From Streptomyces parvulus (lineage in GTDB: Bacteria; Actinomycetota; Actinomycetes; Streptomycetales; Streptomycetaceae): a stretch of DNA of 64,000 nt. The DNA lies in the NCBI RefSeq assembly GCF_014648855.1, contig NZ_BMRX01000007.1, forward strand, positions 186,001 through 250,000, written 5' to 3'. The translations under genes and the position numbers were made by a program. The notes under the pieces are model-generated. The model did no database searches. It had not been told where the DNA came from and saw nothing but the letters and a program-made list of their open reading frames with translations. This document shows positions 1-8,070 of the stretch, in pieces (the stretch's first letter is position 1; each line of letters starts with the position of its first letter).

Positions 1-41
1 CGCGCGTGGTCCGTCGTCACCCTCATTCCTGGAGTCCCGCG

Positions 42-1847
42 ATGGCCACTCCCCTGTCCGACACCCCTCTGTCCCCGCTCCGGACCATCGCCGTGGTCGG
101 CCTCGGCACCATGGGCACCGGCATCACCGAGGTGCTGGCCCGGGCCGGCCGCACCGTCGTCGGCGTCGACGTCAGCGAGGAGCAGGCCGCCAGGGCACTG
201 GCCGCGCTGGAGTCCTCCACCGCCCGCGCCGTCGAGCGCGGCCGCCTCACCGCCGAGGAGCGCGGCGAGGCCCTCGCCCGCGTCCGCACCACCACCGACC
301 TGCGCGCGGCGGCCGACGCCGACCTGGTGATCGAGGTGGTGCCGGAGTCGTACGAGGTCAAGCAGCTGGTCTTCCGGGAACTGGACGGGATCGTGCGTCC
401 GGAGACCATCCTGGCGACCGGCACCAACGCCCTGTCGGTGACGCGTCTTGCCGCCGAGTCGTCCCGTCCGGAGCGGGTGCTCGGGCTGCACTTCTTCAAC
501 CCGGCCCCGGCCATGAAGCTGGTCGAGGTCGTCTCCTCGGTGCTGACCGCGCCGGCCGCCGTCGCGGCGGTCACCGACCTGGCCCTGGACCTCGGCAAGG
601 AGCCGGTGGCGGTGGGCGACCGGCCCGGGTTCGTCGCGGACGGCCTGCTGTTCGGCTACCTCAACCAGGCCGCGGCCATGTACGAGGCCAACTACGCCTC
701 CCGCGAGGACATCGACGCCGCGATGCGCCTCGGCTGCGGCCTGCCGATGGGGCCGCTGGCCCTGTTGGACCTGGTCGGCGTGGACACCGCGCGCACGGTC
801 CTTGAGGCCATGTACGCCGCCTCCCGCGACCGGCTGCACGCGCCCGCGCCGATCCTCAGGCAGCTCAGCGAGGCGGGCCTGACCGGCCGCAAGGCGGGGC
901 GCGGCTTCTACACCTACGAGGCGCCGGGCAGCGCCGTCGTGGTGCCGGACGCGCTGACCCCGCGCGCGGACGCCGTCCCCGTCGCGGGCCGTCCGGTGCG
1001 CGCGGTGGGGGTCGCCGGGTCGGGCACCATGGCCTCCGGCATCGCGGAGGTGTTCGCCAAGGCCGGGTACGAGGTCGTGCTCGCCGCCCGCAGCGCGGAG
1101 AAGGCGCAGACCGCGAGGGCCCGGGTCGGCAAGTCGCTGGCCCGCTCCGTCGACAAGGGGCGGATGAGCGCCGAGGACGCCGCGCGGGCGCTGGAGCGGA
1201 TCACGCCGACGGGGTCCTACGACGACTTCGCCGACGTCGACCTGGCCGTGGAGGCGGTCGCCGAGGACCTGGAGGTCAAGCGGCAGCTGTTCGCGACGCT
1301 GGACAAGGTCTGCAAGCCCGGCGCGGTGCTGGCCACCACCACCTCCTCGCTGCCCGTCGTCGCCTGCGCCCGCGCCACCTCGCGCCCGCAGGACGTCATC
1401 GGCATGCACTTCTTCAACCCCGCGCCGGCCATGAAGCTGGTCGAGGTGGTCCGCACGGTGCTCACGGCGGACGACGTGCACGCCACCGTGCGGGAGGTCT
1501 GCGCGAAGATCCGCAAGCACGCCGTGGACTGCGGCGACCGGGCCGGGTTCATCGTCAACGCGCTGCTGTTCCCGTACCTGAACAACGCGGTGAAGATGGT
1601 CCAGGAGCACTACGCGACGCTCGACGACATCGACGCCGCGATGAAGCTGGGCGGCGGTTACCCGATGGGCCCCTTCGAGCTGCTTGACGTGGTCGGCCTG
1701 GACGTGTCGCTGGCCATCGAGAAGGTCCTGCACCGCGAGTTCCGCGACCCCGGTCTGGCTCCGGCGCCGTTGCTGGAGCATCTGGTGGCCGCGGGCTGCC
1801 TCGGCCGCAAGACGGGCCGCGGCTTCCGCGAACATGCCCGCCGCTGA
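42..1847 (+). CDS. Tandem-duplicated 3-hydroxyacyl-CoA dehydrogenase
   Basis: This is a predicted cytoplasmic NAD(P)-dependent 3-hydroxyacyl-CoA dehydrogenase, probably interconverting acetoacetyl-CoA and 3-hydroxybutyryl-CoA. The 601-residue product contains two complete HAD units in tandem. The Rossmann loop is GLGTMG at 20-25 and GSGTMA at 326-331. The catalytic-His segment HFFNPAPAMKLVEVV starts at 150 and again at 456. A single unit is normally about 285 residues, so the length fits a fusion of two. ATG 42 was chosen because GGAG at 31-34 sits 7 bases upstream; the in-frame GTG at 6 is too near the window edge to judge. It lies just upstream of the ccr cluster on the same strand, so a role in the ethylmalonyl-CoA pathway is inferred from position. 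Substrate is not shown by sequence. Confidence 0.93.
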   Translation: MATPLSDTPLSPLRTIAVVGLGTMGTGITEVLARAGRTVVGVDVSEEQAARALAALESSTARAVERGRLTAEERGEALARVRTTTDLRAAADADLVIEVVPESYEVKQLVFRELDGIVRPETILATGTNALSVTRLAAESSRPERVLGLHFFNPAPAMKLVEVVSSVLTAPAAVAAVTDLALDLGKEPVAVGDRPGFVADGLLFGYLNQAAAMYEANYASREDIDAAMRLGCGLPMGPLALLDLVGVDTARTVLEAMYAASRDRLHAPAPILRQLSEAGLTGRKAGRGFYTYEAPGSAVVVPDALTPRADAVPVAGRPVRAVGVAGSGTMASGIAEVFAKAGYEVVLAARSAEKAQTARARVGKSLARSVDKGRMSAEDAARALERITPTGSYDDFADVDLAVEAVAEDLEVKRQLFATLDKVCKPGAVLATTTSSLPVVACARATSRPQDVIGMHFFNPAPAMKLVEVVRTVLTADDVHATVREVCAKIRKHAVDCGDRAGFIVNALLFPYLNNAVKMVQEHYATLDDIDAAMKLGGGYPMGPFELLDVVGLDVSLAIEKVLHREFRDPGLAPAPLLEHLVAAGCLGRKTGRGFREHARR

Positions 1848-1908
1848 GCGTCCGGGCGACTGGTTCCGGTCACCCGAGGACTGGGGCGGGCTGCTCGATC
1901 CCGCCGGG

Positions 1909-1936
1909 TCTCCCCCGCCCTCCGCGGGCGGGGAGA
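1909..1936. terminator. GC-rich hairpin, possible terminator
   Basis: Arms at 1909-1920 and 1926-1936 (core CCCCGCCC / GGGCGGGG flanked by TCTC / GAGA, with one bulged C) form a strong stem between the dehydrogenase and the TetR gene. No T tract follows, which is common for Streptomyces terminators, so the call is tentative. Confidence 0.45.
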
Positions 1937-1971
1937 TCCCCGGTCACGCGCATGATTGCGTGCACATGCAG

Positions 1972-1983
1972 TACGTTCGGGTC
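1972..1983 (+). promoter_or_regulatory. Leaderless promoter -10 for the TetR gene
   Basis: TACGTT at 1972-1977 is followed by exactly 6 bases and then ATG 1984, the spacing expected when transcription starts at the A of the start codon. No Shine-Dalgarno sequence precedes that ATG. No good -35 is visible. Confidence 0.5.
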
Positions 1984-2799
1984 ATGCCCCAGCCCGCCAA
2001 GTCCACACGTACCCCAGCCTCGGCCGACGCTCCGGAGAGCGCGGCGGGCAGCCGGGCCGCCGCCCAGAGGCTCAAAATGCGCCGGGAGCTGGCGGCGGCG
2101 GCCATGGAGCTGTTCGCGGCCAAGGGGTACGAGGCGACCACCGTCGACGAGATCGCGGCCCAGGCCGGGGTCGCCCGCCGCACCTTCTTCCGCCACTTCC
2201 GCTCCAAGGAAGAGGCGATCTTCCCGGACCACGACGACACCCTGGTGCGCGCGGAGGCGGTCCTCAACGCGGCGCCGGCGCACGAGCATCCGCTCGACAC
2301 GGTGTGCCGCGGCATCAAGGAGGTCATGAAGATGTACGCGGCGCGGCCGGAGATCTCGGTCGCCCGCTACAAGCTGACCCGTGAGGTGCCCACCCTGCGC
2401 GAGGCGGAGATCGCGTCGGTGGCCCGCTACGAGCGCCTGTTCACCCGCTACCTGCTCGGCCACTTCGACGAGCACGCGCACGACGACGACGCCAACGACG
2501 ACCCGCTGCTGGCGGAGGTGGCCGCCTCCGCCGTGGTCACCGCCCACAACCACGTGCTGCGGCGCTGGCTGCGGGCGGGTGGCCAGGGCGACGTGGAGAG
2601 CCAGCTCGACCACGCCTTCGCGATCGTCCGCAAGACCTTCGGCACCGGCATCGGGGCGGGGCGGGGCGCGGCCTCCACGGGGCGCCAGGCGGGCTCCTCG
2701 GCGTCCGTGCAGGGCGACGTGCTGGTGACGGTCGCGCGGACCGACGCGCCGCTGCACGAGGTCATGCGGACCATCGAGCAGGCCCTCAAGGAGCACTGA
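1984..2799 (+). CDS. TetR-family transcriptional regulator
   Basis: This is a DNA-binding repressor or activator of 271 residues. The TetR helix-turn-helix lies at about residues 33-80 (AGVARRTFFRHFRSKEEAIF at 61-80), followed by an all-alpha ligand domain and an extra low-complexity Gly/Ala/Ser-rich stretch near 215-240. ATG 1984 is preferred over ATG 1966 because TACGTT at 1972-1977 gives a leaderless start, and a transcript beginning there could not contain codon 1966. It stands upstream of ccr on the same strand, separated by a terminator, so it is a natural candidate regulator of the ethylmalonyl-CoA operon. That target is inferred, and the ligand (perhaps an acyl-CoA) is unknown. Confidence 0.9.
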   Translation: MPQPAKSTRTPASADAPESAAGSRAAAQRLKMRRELAAAAMELFAAKGYEATTVDEIAAQAGVARRTFFRHFRSKEEAIFPDHDDTLVRAEAVLNAAPAHEHPLDTVCRGIKEVMKMYAARPEISVARYKLTREVPTLREAEIASVARYERLFTRYLLGHFDEHAHDDDANDDPLLAEVAASAVVTAHNHVLRRWLRAGGQGDVESQLDHAFAIVRKTFGTGIGAGRGAASTGRQAGSSASVQGDVLVTVARTDAPLHEVMRTIEQALKEH

Positions 2800-2830
2800 C
2801 GCCGGTTTTTCCGCCTGTCCGCTGTGACGA

Positions 2831-2856
2831 CGGCCACCCGACCGGGTGGCCGTTTT
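2831..2856 (+). terminator. Rho-independent terminator after the TetR gene
   Basis: Perfect 9-bp arms CGGCCACCC (2831-2839) and GGGTGGCCG (2844-2852) with a 4-base loop are followed directly by TTTT (2853-2856). It lies 32 bases after the TetR stop codon and isolates ccr transcription. Confidence 0.85.
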
Positions 2857-3187
2857 CGCATGTCAACGCCTGTTTTCCAGCGTCTCGCGACCCCCGTTCG
2901 ATCGATCATCGCTCATCTGTCGCGGTAATTTTTCATCTGAGTGGAAGTTCTGGCACCCAGTGCCTTGCGGGGTGACACGCGGTGCCATACGTTGAAGGTG
3001 TCCGGGCTGTCCCCGCGAGCCATCGCCCGCGTGCCCGGCGCCTGCGTCACAGGCACCCTCCGCGCCACAAAGCGCTGCCGAAGCACCACACCCGCCGAAC
3101 CGACGGCACCCCTCACCCGACCCTCAGCAGCACCGACGTAACCCTCAGCGCCCCTCCCTCAGGGCGCTCGACGCCGGAGGCAACACC
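2857..3187 (+). promoter_or_regulatory. ccr operon promoter/leader region
   Basis: This is a 331-base stretch without a supported gene. It holds TTGCGG (2965-2970), a 17-base spacer and TACGTT (2988-2993), a good primary-sigma promoter. GGCAC-CCA-GTGCC (2952-2964) abuts the -35, and a second GGTGCC half-site (2981-2986) lies just upstream of the -10, so GGCACC and GGTGCC flank the -35 as a plausible repressor operator. The leader would be about 190 bases long. GGAGG at 3176-3180 is the ccr ribosome-binding site. Confidence 0.6.
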
Positions 3188-4531
3188 GTGACCATGAAGG
3201 ACATCCTGGCCGCGATCCAGTCGGCCGACTCCACGCCGGACGACTTCGCCGCCCTGCAGCTCCCCGAGTCGTACCGCGCGATCACCGTGCACAAGGACGA
3301 GACCGAGATGTTCGCGGGCCTCGAGACCCGCGACAAGGACCCGCGCAAGTCGATCCACCTCGACGAGGTGGCGCTGCCGGAGCTGGGCCCCGGCGAGGCC
3401 CTGGTGGCCGTCATGGCCTCCTCGGTCAACTACAACTCGGTGTGGACGTCGATCTTCGAGCCGCTCTCCACCTTCGGCTTCCTGGAGCGGTACGGCCGCA
3501 CCAGCGACCTGGCCAAGCGCCACGACCTGCCGTACCACATCATCGGCTCCGACCTCGCGGGCGTCGTGCTGCGCACCGGTCCCGGCGTCAACTCCTGGCA
3601 CCCCGGCGACGAGGTCGTCGCGCACTGCCTCTCCGTCGAGCTGGAGTCCTCCGACGGACACAACGACACGATGCTCGACCCCGAGCAGCGCATCTGGGGC
3701 TTCGAGACCAACTTCGGCGGCCTCGCCGAGATCGCGCTCGTCAAGTCCAACCAGCTGATGCCCAAGCCGGGCCACCTCAGCTGGGAGGAGGCCGCGGCCC
3801 CCGGCCTGGTCAACTCCACCGCCTACCGCCAGCTGGTCTCGCGCAACGGGGCCGGCATGAAGCAGGGCGACAACGTGCTCATCTGGGGTGCCAGCGGCGG
3901 CCTCGGCTCCTACGCCACCCAGTTCGCGCTGGCCGGCGGCGCCAACCCGGTCTGCGTCGTCTCCAGCCCGCAGAAGGCGGAGATCTGCCGCTCGATGGGC
4001 GCCGAGGCGATCATCGACCGCAACGCCGAGGGGTACAAGTTCTGGAAGGACGAGCGCACCCAGGACCCCAAGGAGTGGAAGCGCTTCGGCAAGCGCATCC
4101 GCGAGTTCACCGGCGGCGAGGACATCGACATCGTCTTCGAGCACCCCGGCCGCGAGACCTTCGGCGCCTCGGTCTTCGTCACCCGCAAGGGCGGCACCAT
4201 CACCACCTGCGCCTCGACCTCGGGCTACATGCACGAGTACGACAACCGCTACCTGTGGATGTCCCTGAAGCGCATCATCGGCTCCCACTTCGCCAACTAC
4301 CGCGAAGCCTGGGAGGCCAACCGCCTCATCGCCAAGGGCAAGATCCACCCGACCCTCTCCAAGGTGTACGCCCTGGAGGAGACCGGCCAGGCGGCCCACG
4401 ACGTCCACCGCAACGCCCACCAGGGCAAGGTCGGTGTGCTCTGCCTCGCCCCCGAGGAGGGCCTGGGCGTGCGCGACGAGGAGATGCGCGCCCGGCACGT
4501 CGACGCCATCAACCGCTTCCGGAACGTCTGA
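3188..4531 (+). CDS. ccr: Crotonyl-CoA carboxylase/reductase
   Basis: This enzyme reductively carboxylates crotonyl-CoA with NADPH and CO2 to ethylmalonyl-CoA. It is the key step of the ethylmalonyl-CoA pathway and the source of the ethylmalonyl-CoA polyketide extender. The product is a 447-residue medium-chain dehydrogenase/reductase with a nucleotide-binding loop at about 233-246 (WGASGGLG). N81, F172, E173 and H367 occupy the positions of the CO2-binding tetrad known for the family (N81/F170/E171/H365 in the Kitasatospora enzyme), so carboxylation should be intact. GTG 3188 is preferred over ATG 3194 because GGAGG (3176-3180) is 7 bases from the GTG. It is the first gene of a five-gene operon (ccr, mutase, lyase, hydratase, dehydrogenase) with gaps of 10 bases or fewer. 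Confidence 0.97.
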   Translation: MTMKDILAAIQSADSTPDDFAALQLPESYRAITVHKDETEMFAGLETRDKDPRKSIHLDEVALPELGPGEALVAVMASSVNYNSVWTSIFEPLSTFGFLERYGRTSDLAKRHDLPYHIIGSDLAGVVLRTGPGVNSWHPGDEVVAHCLSVELESSDGHNDTMLDPEQRIWGFETNFGGLAEIALVKSNQLMPKPGHLSWEEAAAPGLVNSTAYRQLVSRNGAGMKQGDNVLIWGASGGLGSYATQFALAGGANPVCVVSSPQKAEICRSMGAEAIIDRNAEGYKFWKDERTQDPKEWKRFGKRIREFTGGEDIDIVFEHPGRETFGASVFVTRKGGTITTCASTSGYMHEYDNRYLWMSLKRIIGSHFANYREAWEANRLIAKGKIHPTLSKVYALEETGQAAHDVHRNAHQGKVGVLCLAPEEGLGVRDEEMRARHVDAINRFRNV

Positions 4532-4541
4532 GGAGCGCCGC

Positions 4542-6590
4542 ATGACCGATCGCCAGCCCGCCGAAGGCAAGCGCGAGAAGGACCGGCCGTGGTTGATGCG
4601 GACCTACGCCGGTCACTCCACGGCCGAGGCGTCCAACGAGCTGTACCGGCGCAACCTCGCCAAGGGCCAGACGGGTCTGTCGGTCGCGTTCGACCTGCCG
4701 ACCCAGACCGGCTACGACTCCGACCACATCCTCGCCCGCGGCGAGGTGGGCCGGGTCGGCGTGCCGGTCGCGCACCTCGGCGACATGCGCCGGCTGTTCC
4801 AGGACATCCCCCTGGACCAGATGAACACCTCGATGACCATCAACGCCACGGCCATGTGGCTGCTGGCGCTCTACCAGGTCGTCGCCGAGGAGCAGGGCGT
4901 CGACATCACCAAGCTCCAGGGCACCACCCAGAACGACATCGTCAAGGAGTACCTCTCCCGCGGCACGCACGTCTTCCCGCCGGGGCCCTCGCTCCGCCTG
5001 ACGACGGACATGATCGCCTACACGGTCTCCCACATCCCCAAGTGGAACCCGATCAACATCTGCAGCTACCACCTGCAGGAGGCGGGCGCCACGCCGGTGC
5101 AGGAGATCGCGTACGCGATGTCCACCGCGATCGCCGTCCTGGACGCCGTGCGCGACAGCGGCCAGGTGCCGCAGGAGCGCATGGGCGACGTCGTGGGCCG
5201 CATCTCGTTCTTCGTGAACGCGGGCGTCCGCTTCGTCGAGGAGATGTGCAAGATGCGCGCCTTCGGCCGCATCTGGGACCGCGTCACCCGCGAGCGGTAC
5301 GGCATCGAGAACCCCAAGCACCGCCGCTTCCGCTACGGCGTCCAGGTCAACTCCCTGGGCCTGACCGAGGCACAGCCGGAGAACAACGTCCAGCGGATCG
5401 TCCTGGAGATGCTGGCGGTCACCCTCTCCAAGGACGCGCGCGCGCGTGCCGTGCAGCTGCCGGCCTGGAACGAGGCGCTGGGCCTGCCCCGGCCCTGGGA
5501 CCAGCAGTGGTCGCTGCGCATCCAGCAGGTGCTGGCGTACGAGAGCGACCTGCTGGAGTACGGCGACCTCTTCGAGGGCTCGACGGTGGTCGGGGCGAAG
5601 GTGGACGAGCTGGTCGAGGAGTCGCTCGCGGAGATGGAGCGCATCGAGGAGATGGGCGGCGCCATGGCCGCCGTCGAGTCCGGATACCTCAAGTCCCAGC
5701 TGGTCGCCTCGCACGCCGAGCGCCGGGCCCGGATCGAGTCGGGCGAGGAGAAGATCATCGGCGTCAACGCCTTCGAGGGCACCGAGCCGAACCCGCTCAC
5801 CGCCGACCTGGACACCGCGATCCAGACCGTCGACCCGGCGGTCGAGGCACGCGTCATCGCCTCGCTGCTGAACTGGCGCGACACCCGCTACCAGCCGCCC
5901 TTCAACCACCCGCGCCCCTGCAAGGCCCTGGACAGGCTGAAGGAGGCCGCCAAGGGCACCGACAACCTCATGGAGGCCACCCTGGAGTGCGCCCGCGCCG
6001 GCGTCACGACCGGCGAGTGGGCCGGGGCGCTGCGCGAGGTCTTCGGCGAGTTCCGGGCCCCCACCGGGGTGTCCTCGGCGCCGGTCGCCGTCGCGGCCGA
6101 GGAGGGGTCGGCGCTGGCCGGGGTACGCCGGAAGGTGGATCTGACCGCCAAGGACCTCGGCGTCGGCAAGCTGCGCTTCCTGGTCGGCAAGCCCGGCCTG
6201 GACGGCCACTCCAACGGCGCCGAGCAGATCGCGGTGCGGGCCCGCGACGCCGGCTTCGAGGTGGTCTACCAGGGCATCCGGCTGACGCCGGAGCAGATCG
6301 TGGACGCCGCGCTCGCCGAGGACGTGCACGCGGTGGGCCTGTCCATCCTGTCCGGCTCGCACGCCCAGCTCGTCCCCGACGTGCTGGACCGCCTCCGTGT
6401 GGCCGGTGCCACGGATATACCGGTGATCGCCGGTGGCATCATCCCGAACGGAGATGCCGAAGCGCTGCAGGCCGCCGGAGTGGCCGCGGTCTTCACCCCG
6501 AAGGACTTCGACATCACCGGCATCATCGGCAGGATCGTCGACGAGATCCGGTACGCGAACAAGCTCGACCCCTTGGAGGTCCCCGCATGA
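4542..6590 (+). CDS. meaA: B12-dependent ethylmalonyl-CoA mutase (MeaA type)
   Basis: This is an adenosylcobalamin-dependent acyl-CoA mutase, expected to convert (2R)-ethylmalonyl-CoA to methylsuccinyl-CoA. The 682-residue single chain has the mutase TIM-barrel at about residues 15-515 and a C-terminal cobalamin-binding domain. The B12 motif D-x-H-x-x-G is seen as D554-G-H556-S-N-G559. ATG 4542 follows AGGAG (4531-4535), which directly abuts the ccr stop codon. Single-chain form and operon context distinguish it from the two-subunit methylmalonyl-CoA mutase. The assignment to ethylmalonyl-CoA rather than another substrate rests on the neighbouring ccr. The stop overlaps the next start as ATGA. 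Confidence 0.94.
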   Translation: MTDRQPAEGKREKDRPWLMRTYAGHSTAEASNELYRRNLAKGQTGLSVAFDLPTQTGYDSDHILARGEVGRVGVPVAHLGDMRRLFQDIPLDQMNTSMTINATAMWLLALYQVVAEEQGVDITKLQGTTQNDIVKEYLSRGTHVFPPGPSLRLTTDMIAYTVSHIPKWNPINICSYHLQEAGATPVQEIAYAMSTAIAVLDAVRDSGQVPQERMGDVVGRISFFVNAGVRFVEEMCKMRAFGRIWDRVTRERYGIENPKHRRFRYGVQVNSLGLTEAQPENNVQRIVLEMLAVTLSKDARARAVQLPAWNEALGLPRPWDQQWSLRIQQVLAYESDLLEYGDLFEGSTVVGAKVDELVEESLAEMERIEEMGGAMAAVESGYLKSQLVASHAERRARIESGEEKIIGVNAFEGTEPNPLTADLDTAIQTVDPAVEARVIASLLNWRDTRYQPPFNHPRPCKALDRLKEAAKGTDNLMEATLECARAGVTTGEWAGALREVFGEFRAPTGVSSAPVAVAAEEGSALAGVRRKVDLTAKDLGVGKLRFLVGKPGLDGHSNGAEQIAVRARDAGFEVVYQGIRLTPEQIVDAALAEDVHAVGLSILSGSHAQLVPDVLDRLRVAGATDIPVIAGGIIPNGDAEALQAAGVAAVFTPKDFDITGIIGRIVDEIRYANKLDPLEVPA

Positions 6591-7552
6591 CGACGACCGT
6601 CAACCGCCTGCGCCCCCGCCGCTCCTGTCTGGCGGTGCCGGGAAGCAACCCCCGCTTCCTGGAGAAGGCGCAGGGCCTCCCGGCCGACCAGGTCTTCCTC
6701 GACCTGGAGGACGCGTGCGCGCCGCTCGCCAAGCCGGAGGCGCGCCACACCATCGTCAAGTTCCTCAACGAGGGCGACTGGACGGGCAAGACCCGCGTCG
6801 TGCGCGTCAACGACTGGACGACCGAGTGGACGTACCGCGACGTCGTGACGGTGGTGGAGGGCGCGGGCCCGAACCTGGACTGCATCATGCTGCCGAAGGT
6901 GCAGGACGCGCAGCAGGTGGTCGCCCTCGACCTGCTGCTCACGCAGATCGAGAAGACGATGGGCTTCGAGGTCGGCCGCATCGGCATCGAGGCGCAGATC
7001 GAGAACGCGCAGGGCCTGAACAACGTCAACGCGATCGCGCAGGCCTCCCCGCGCGTCGAGACCATCATCTTCGGCCCGGCCGACTTCATGGCGTCCATCA
7101 ACATGAAGTCCCTCGTGGTGGGCGAGCAGCCGCCCGGCTACCCGGCGGACGCCTACCACTACATCCTGATGAAGATCCTCATGGCCGCCCGCGCCAACAA
7201 CCTCCAGGCGATCGACGGACCCTACCTCCAGATCCGCAACGTGGACGGCTACCGCGAGGTCGCGCAGCGCGCCGCCGCCCTCGGCTTCGACGGCAAGTGG
7301 GTGCTGCACCCCGGACAGGTCGAGGCGTCCAACGAGATCTTCTCGCCCTCCCAGGAGGACTACGACCACGCCGAGCTGATCCTGGACGCGTACGACTACT
7401 ACACCTCCGAGGCGGGCGGCAAGAAGGGCTCCGCGATGCTCGGCGACGAGATGATCGACGAGGCCAGCCGCAAGATGGCCCTGGTCGTCTCCGGCAAGGG
7501 ACGCGCCGCCGGCATGAAGCGCACCAGCAAGTTCGAGATCCCGGAGGCGTGA
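6587..7552 (+). CDS. HpcH/HpaI (CitE/Mcl-like) malyl-CoA lyase
   Basis: This 321-residue lyase of the HpcH/HpaI aldolase - citrate lyase beta family has LAVPGSNPRF near the N-terminus, the FLDLEDA metal/CoA segment, and the EAQIENAQGL motif with a metal-ligand Glu. In this pathway it would split beta-methylmalyl-CoA to glyoxylate and propionyl-CoA, or act as a malyl-CoA thioesterase; the two paralogous types cannot be told apart by eye. It is translationally coupled to the mutase gene (ATGA overlap at 6587-6590), with GGAGGT at 6575-6580. Confidence 0.9.
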   Translation: MTTTVNRLRPRRSCLAVPGSNPRFLEKAQGLPADQVFLDLEDACAPLAKPEARHTIVKFLNEGDWTGKTRVVRVNDWTTEWTYRDVVTVVEGAGPNLDCIMLPKVQDAQQVVALDLLLTQIEKTMGFEVGRIGIEAQIENAQGLNNVNAIAQASPRVETIIFGPADFMASINMKSLVVGEQPPGYPADAYHYILMKILMAARANNLQAIDGPYLQIRNVDGYREVAQRAAALGFDGKWVLHPGQVEASNEIFSPSQEDYDHAELILDAYDYYTSEAGGKKGSAMLGDEMIDEASRKMALVVSGKGRAAGMKRTSKFEIPEA

Positions 7553-7557
7553 CGGCG

Positions 7558-8070
7558 ATGCAGTTCGGACGGACCTACGAGGAGTTCGAGGTCGGGGCGG
7601 TGTACAAGCACTGGCCGGGCAAGACGGTCACCGAGTACGACGACCACCTGTTCTGTCTCCTCACCATGAACCACCACCCCCTGCACATGGACACGAACTA
7701 CGCCGAGAAGACGACGGACTTCGGCAGGAACGTGGTGGTGGGCAACTACATCTACTCGCTCCTGCTCGGCATGTCCGTCCCGGACGTCTCCGGCAAGGCG
7801 ATCGCCAACCTGGAGATCGAGTCGCTGAAGCACGTGGCGCCGACCTTCCACGGCGACACGGTCTACGGCGAGACGACCGTGCTCGACAAGTGGCCGTCCA
7901 AGTCGAAGGACGACCGGGGCATCGTCCACGTCGAGACCAAGGGCTACAAGCAGGACGGCACGCTCGTGTGCGTGTTCCGTCGCAAGGTGATGGTGCCGAC
8001 AGAGACGTACATCAAGGAGCGCGGCGGCGAGCAGCCGGGCCGCCCCGACCTGAAGGAACAGGGGAAGTAG
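7558..8070 (+). CDS. MaoC-like hydratase (probable mesaconyl-CoA hydratase)
   Basis: This 170-residue single hot-dog-fold protein of the MaoC dehydratase family is expected from context to hydrate mesaconyl-CoA to beta-methylmalyl-CoA. The hot-dog core with the HHPLHMD segment (Asp/His active-site region) is visible near residues 38-44. Characterised proteobacterial mesaconyl-CoA hydratases are about twice as long, so this is the compact version. GTG 7549 overlaps the previous stop but lies only 1 base from GGAGG (7543-7547); ATG 7558 lies 10 bases away and is chosen. Its stop codon abuts the start of the next gene. Confidence 0.88.
   Translation: MQFGRTYEEFEVGAVYKHWPGKTVTEYDDHLFCLLTMNHHPLHMDTNYAEKTTDFGRNVVVGNYIYSLLLGMSVPDVSGKAIANLEIESLKHVAPTFHGDTVYGETTVLDKWPSKSKDDRGIVHVETKGYKQDGTLVCVFRRKVMVPTETYIKERGGEQPGRPDLKEQGK

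Noticed and set aside
4509..6362. A 617-codon open frame antisense to the mutase gene
   Set aside because: Composition is Arg/Leu/Asp-rich without domains, and the opposite strand encodes an intact B12 mutase. Typical high-GC shadow frame.
7549..7557. GTG start for the MaoC gene overlapping the lyase stop codon
   Set aside because: GGAGG is only one base away from this GTG; ATG 7558 has normal spacing.
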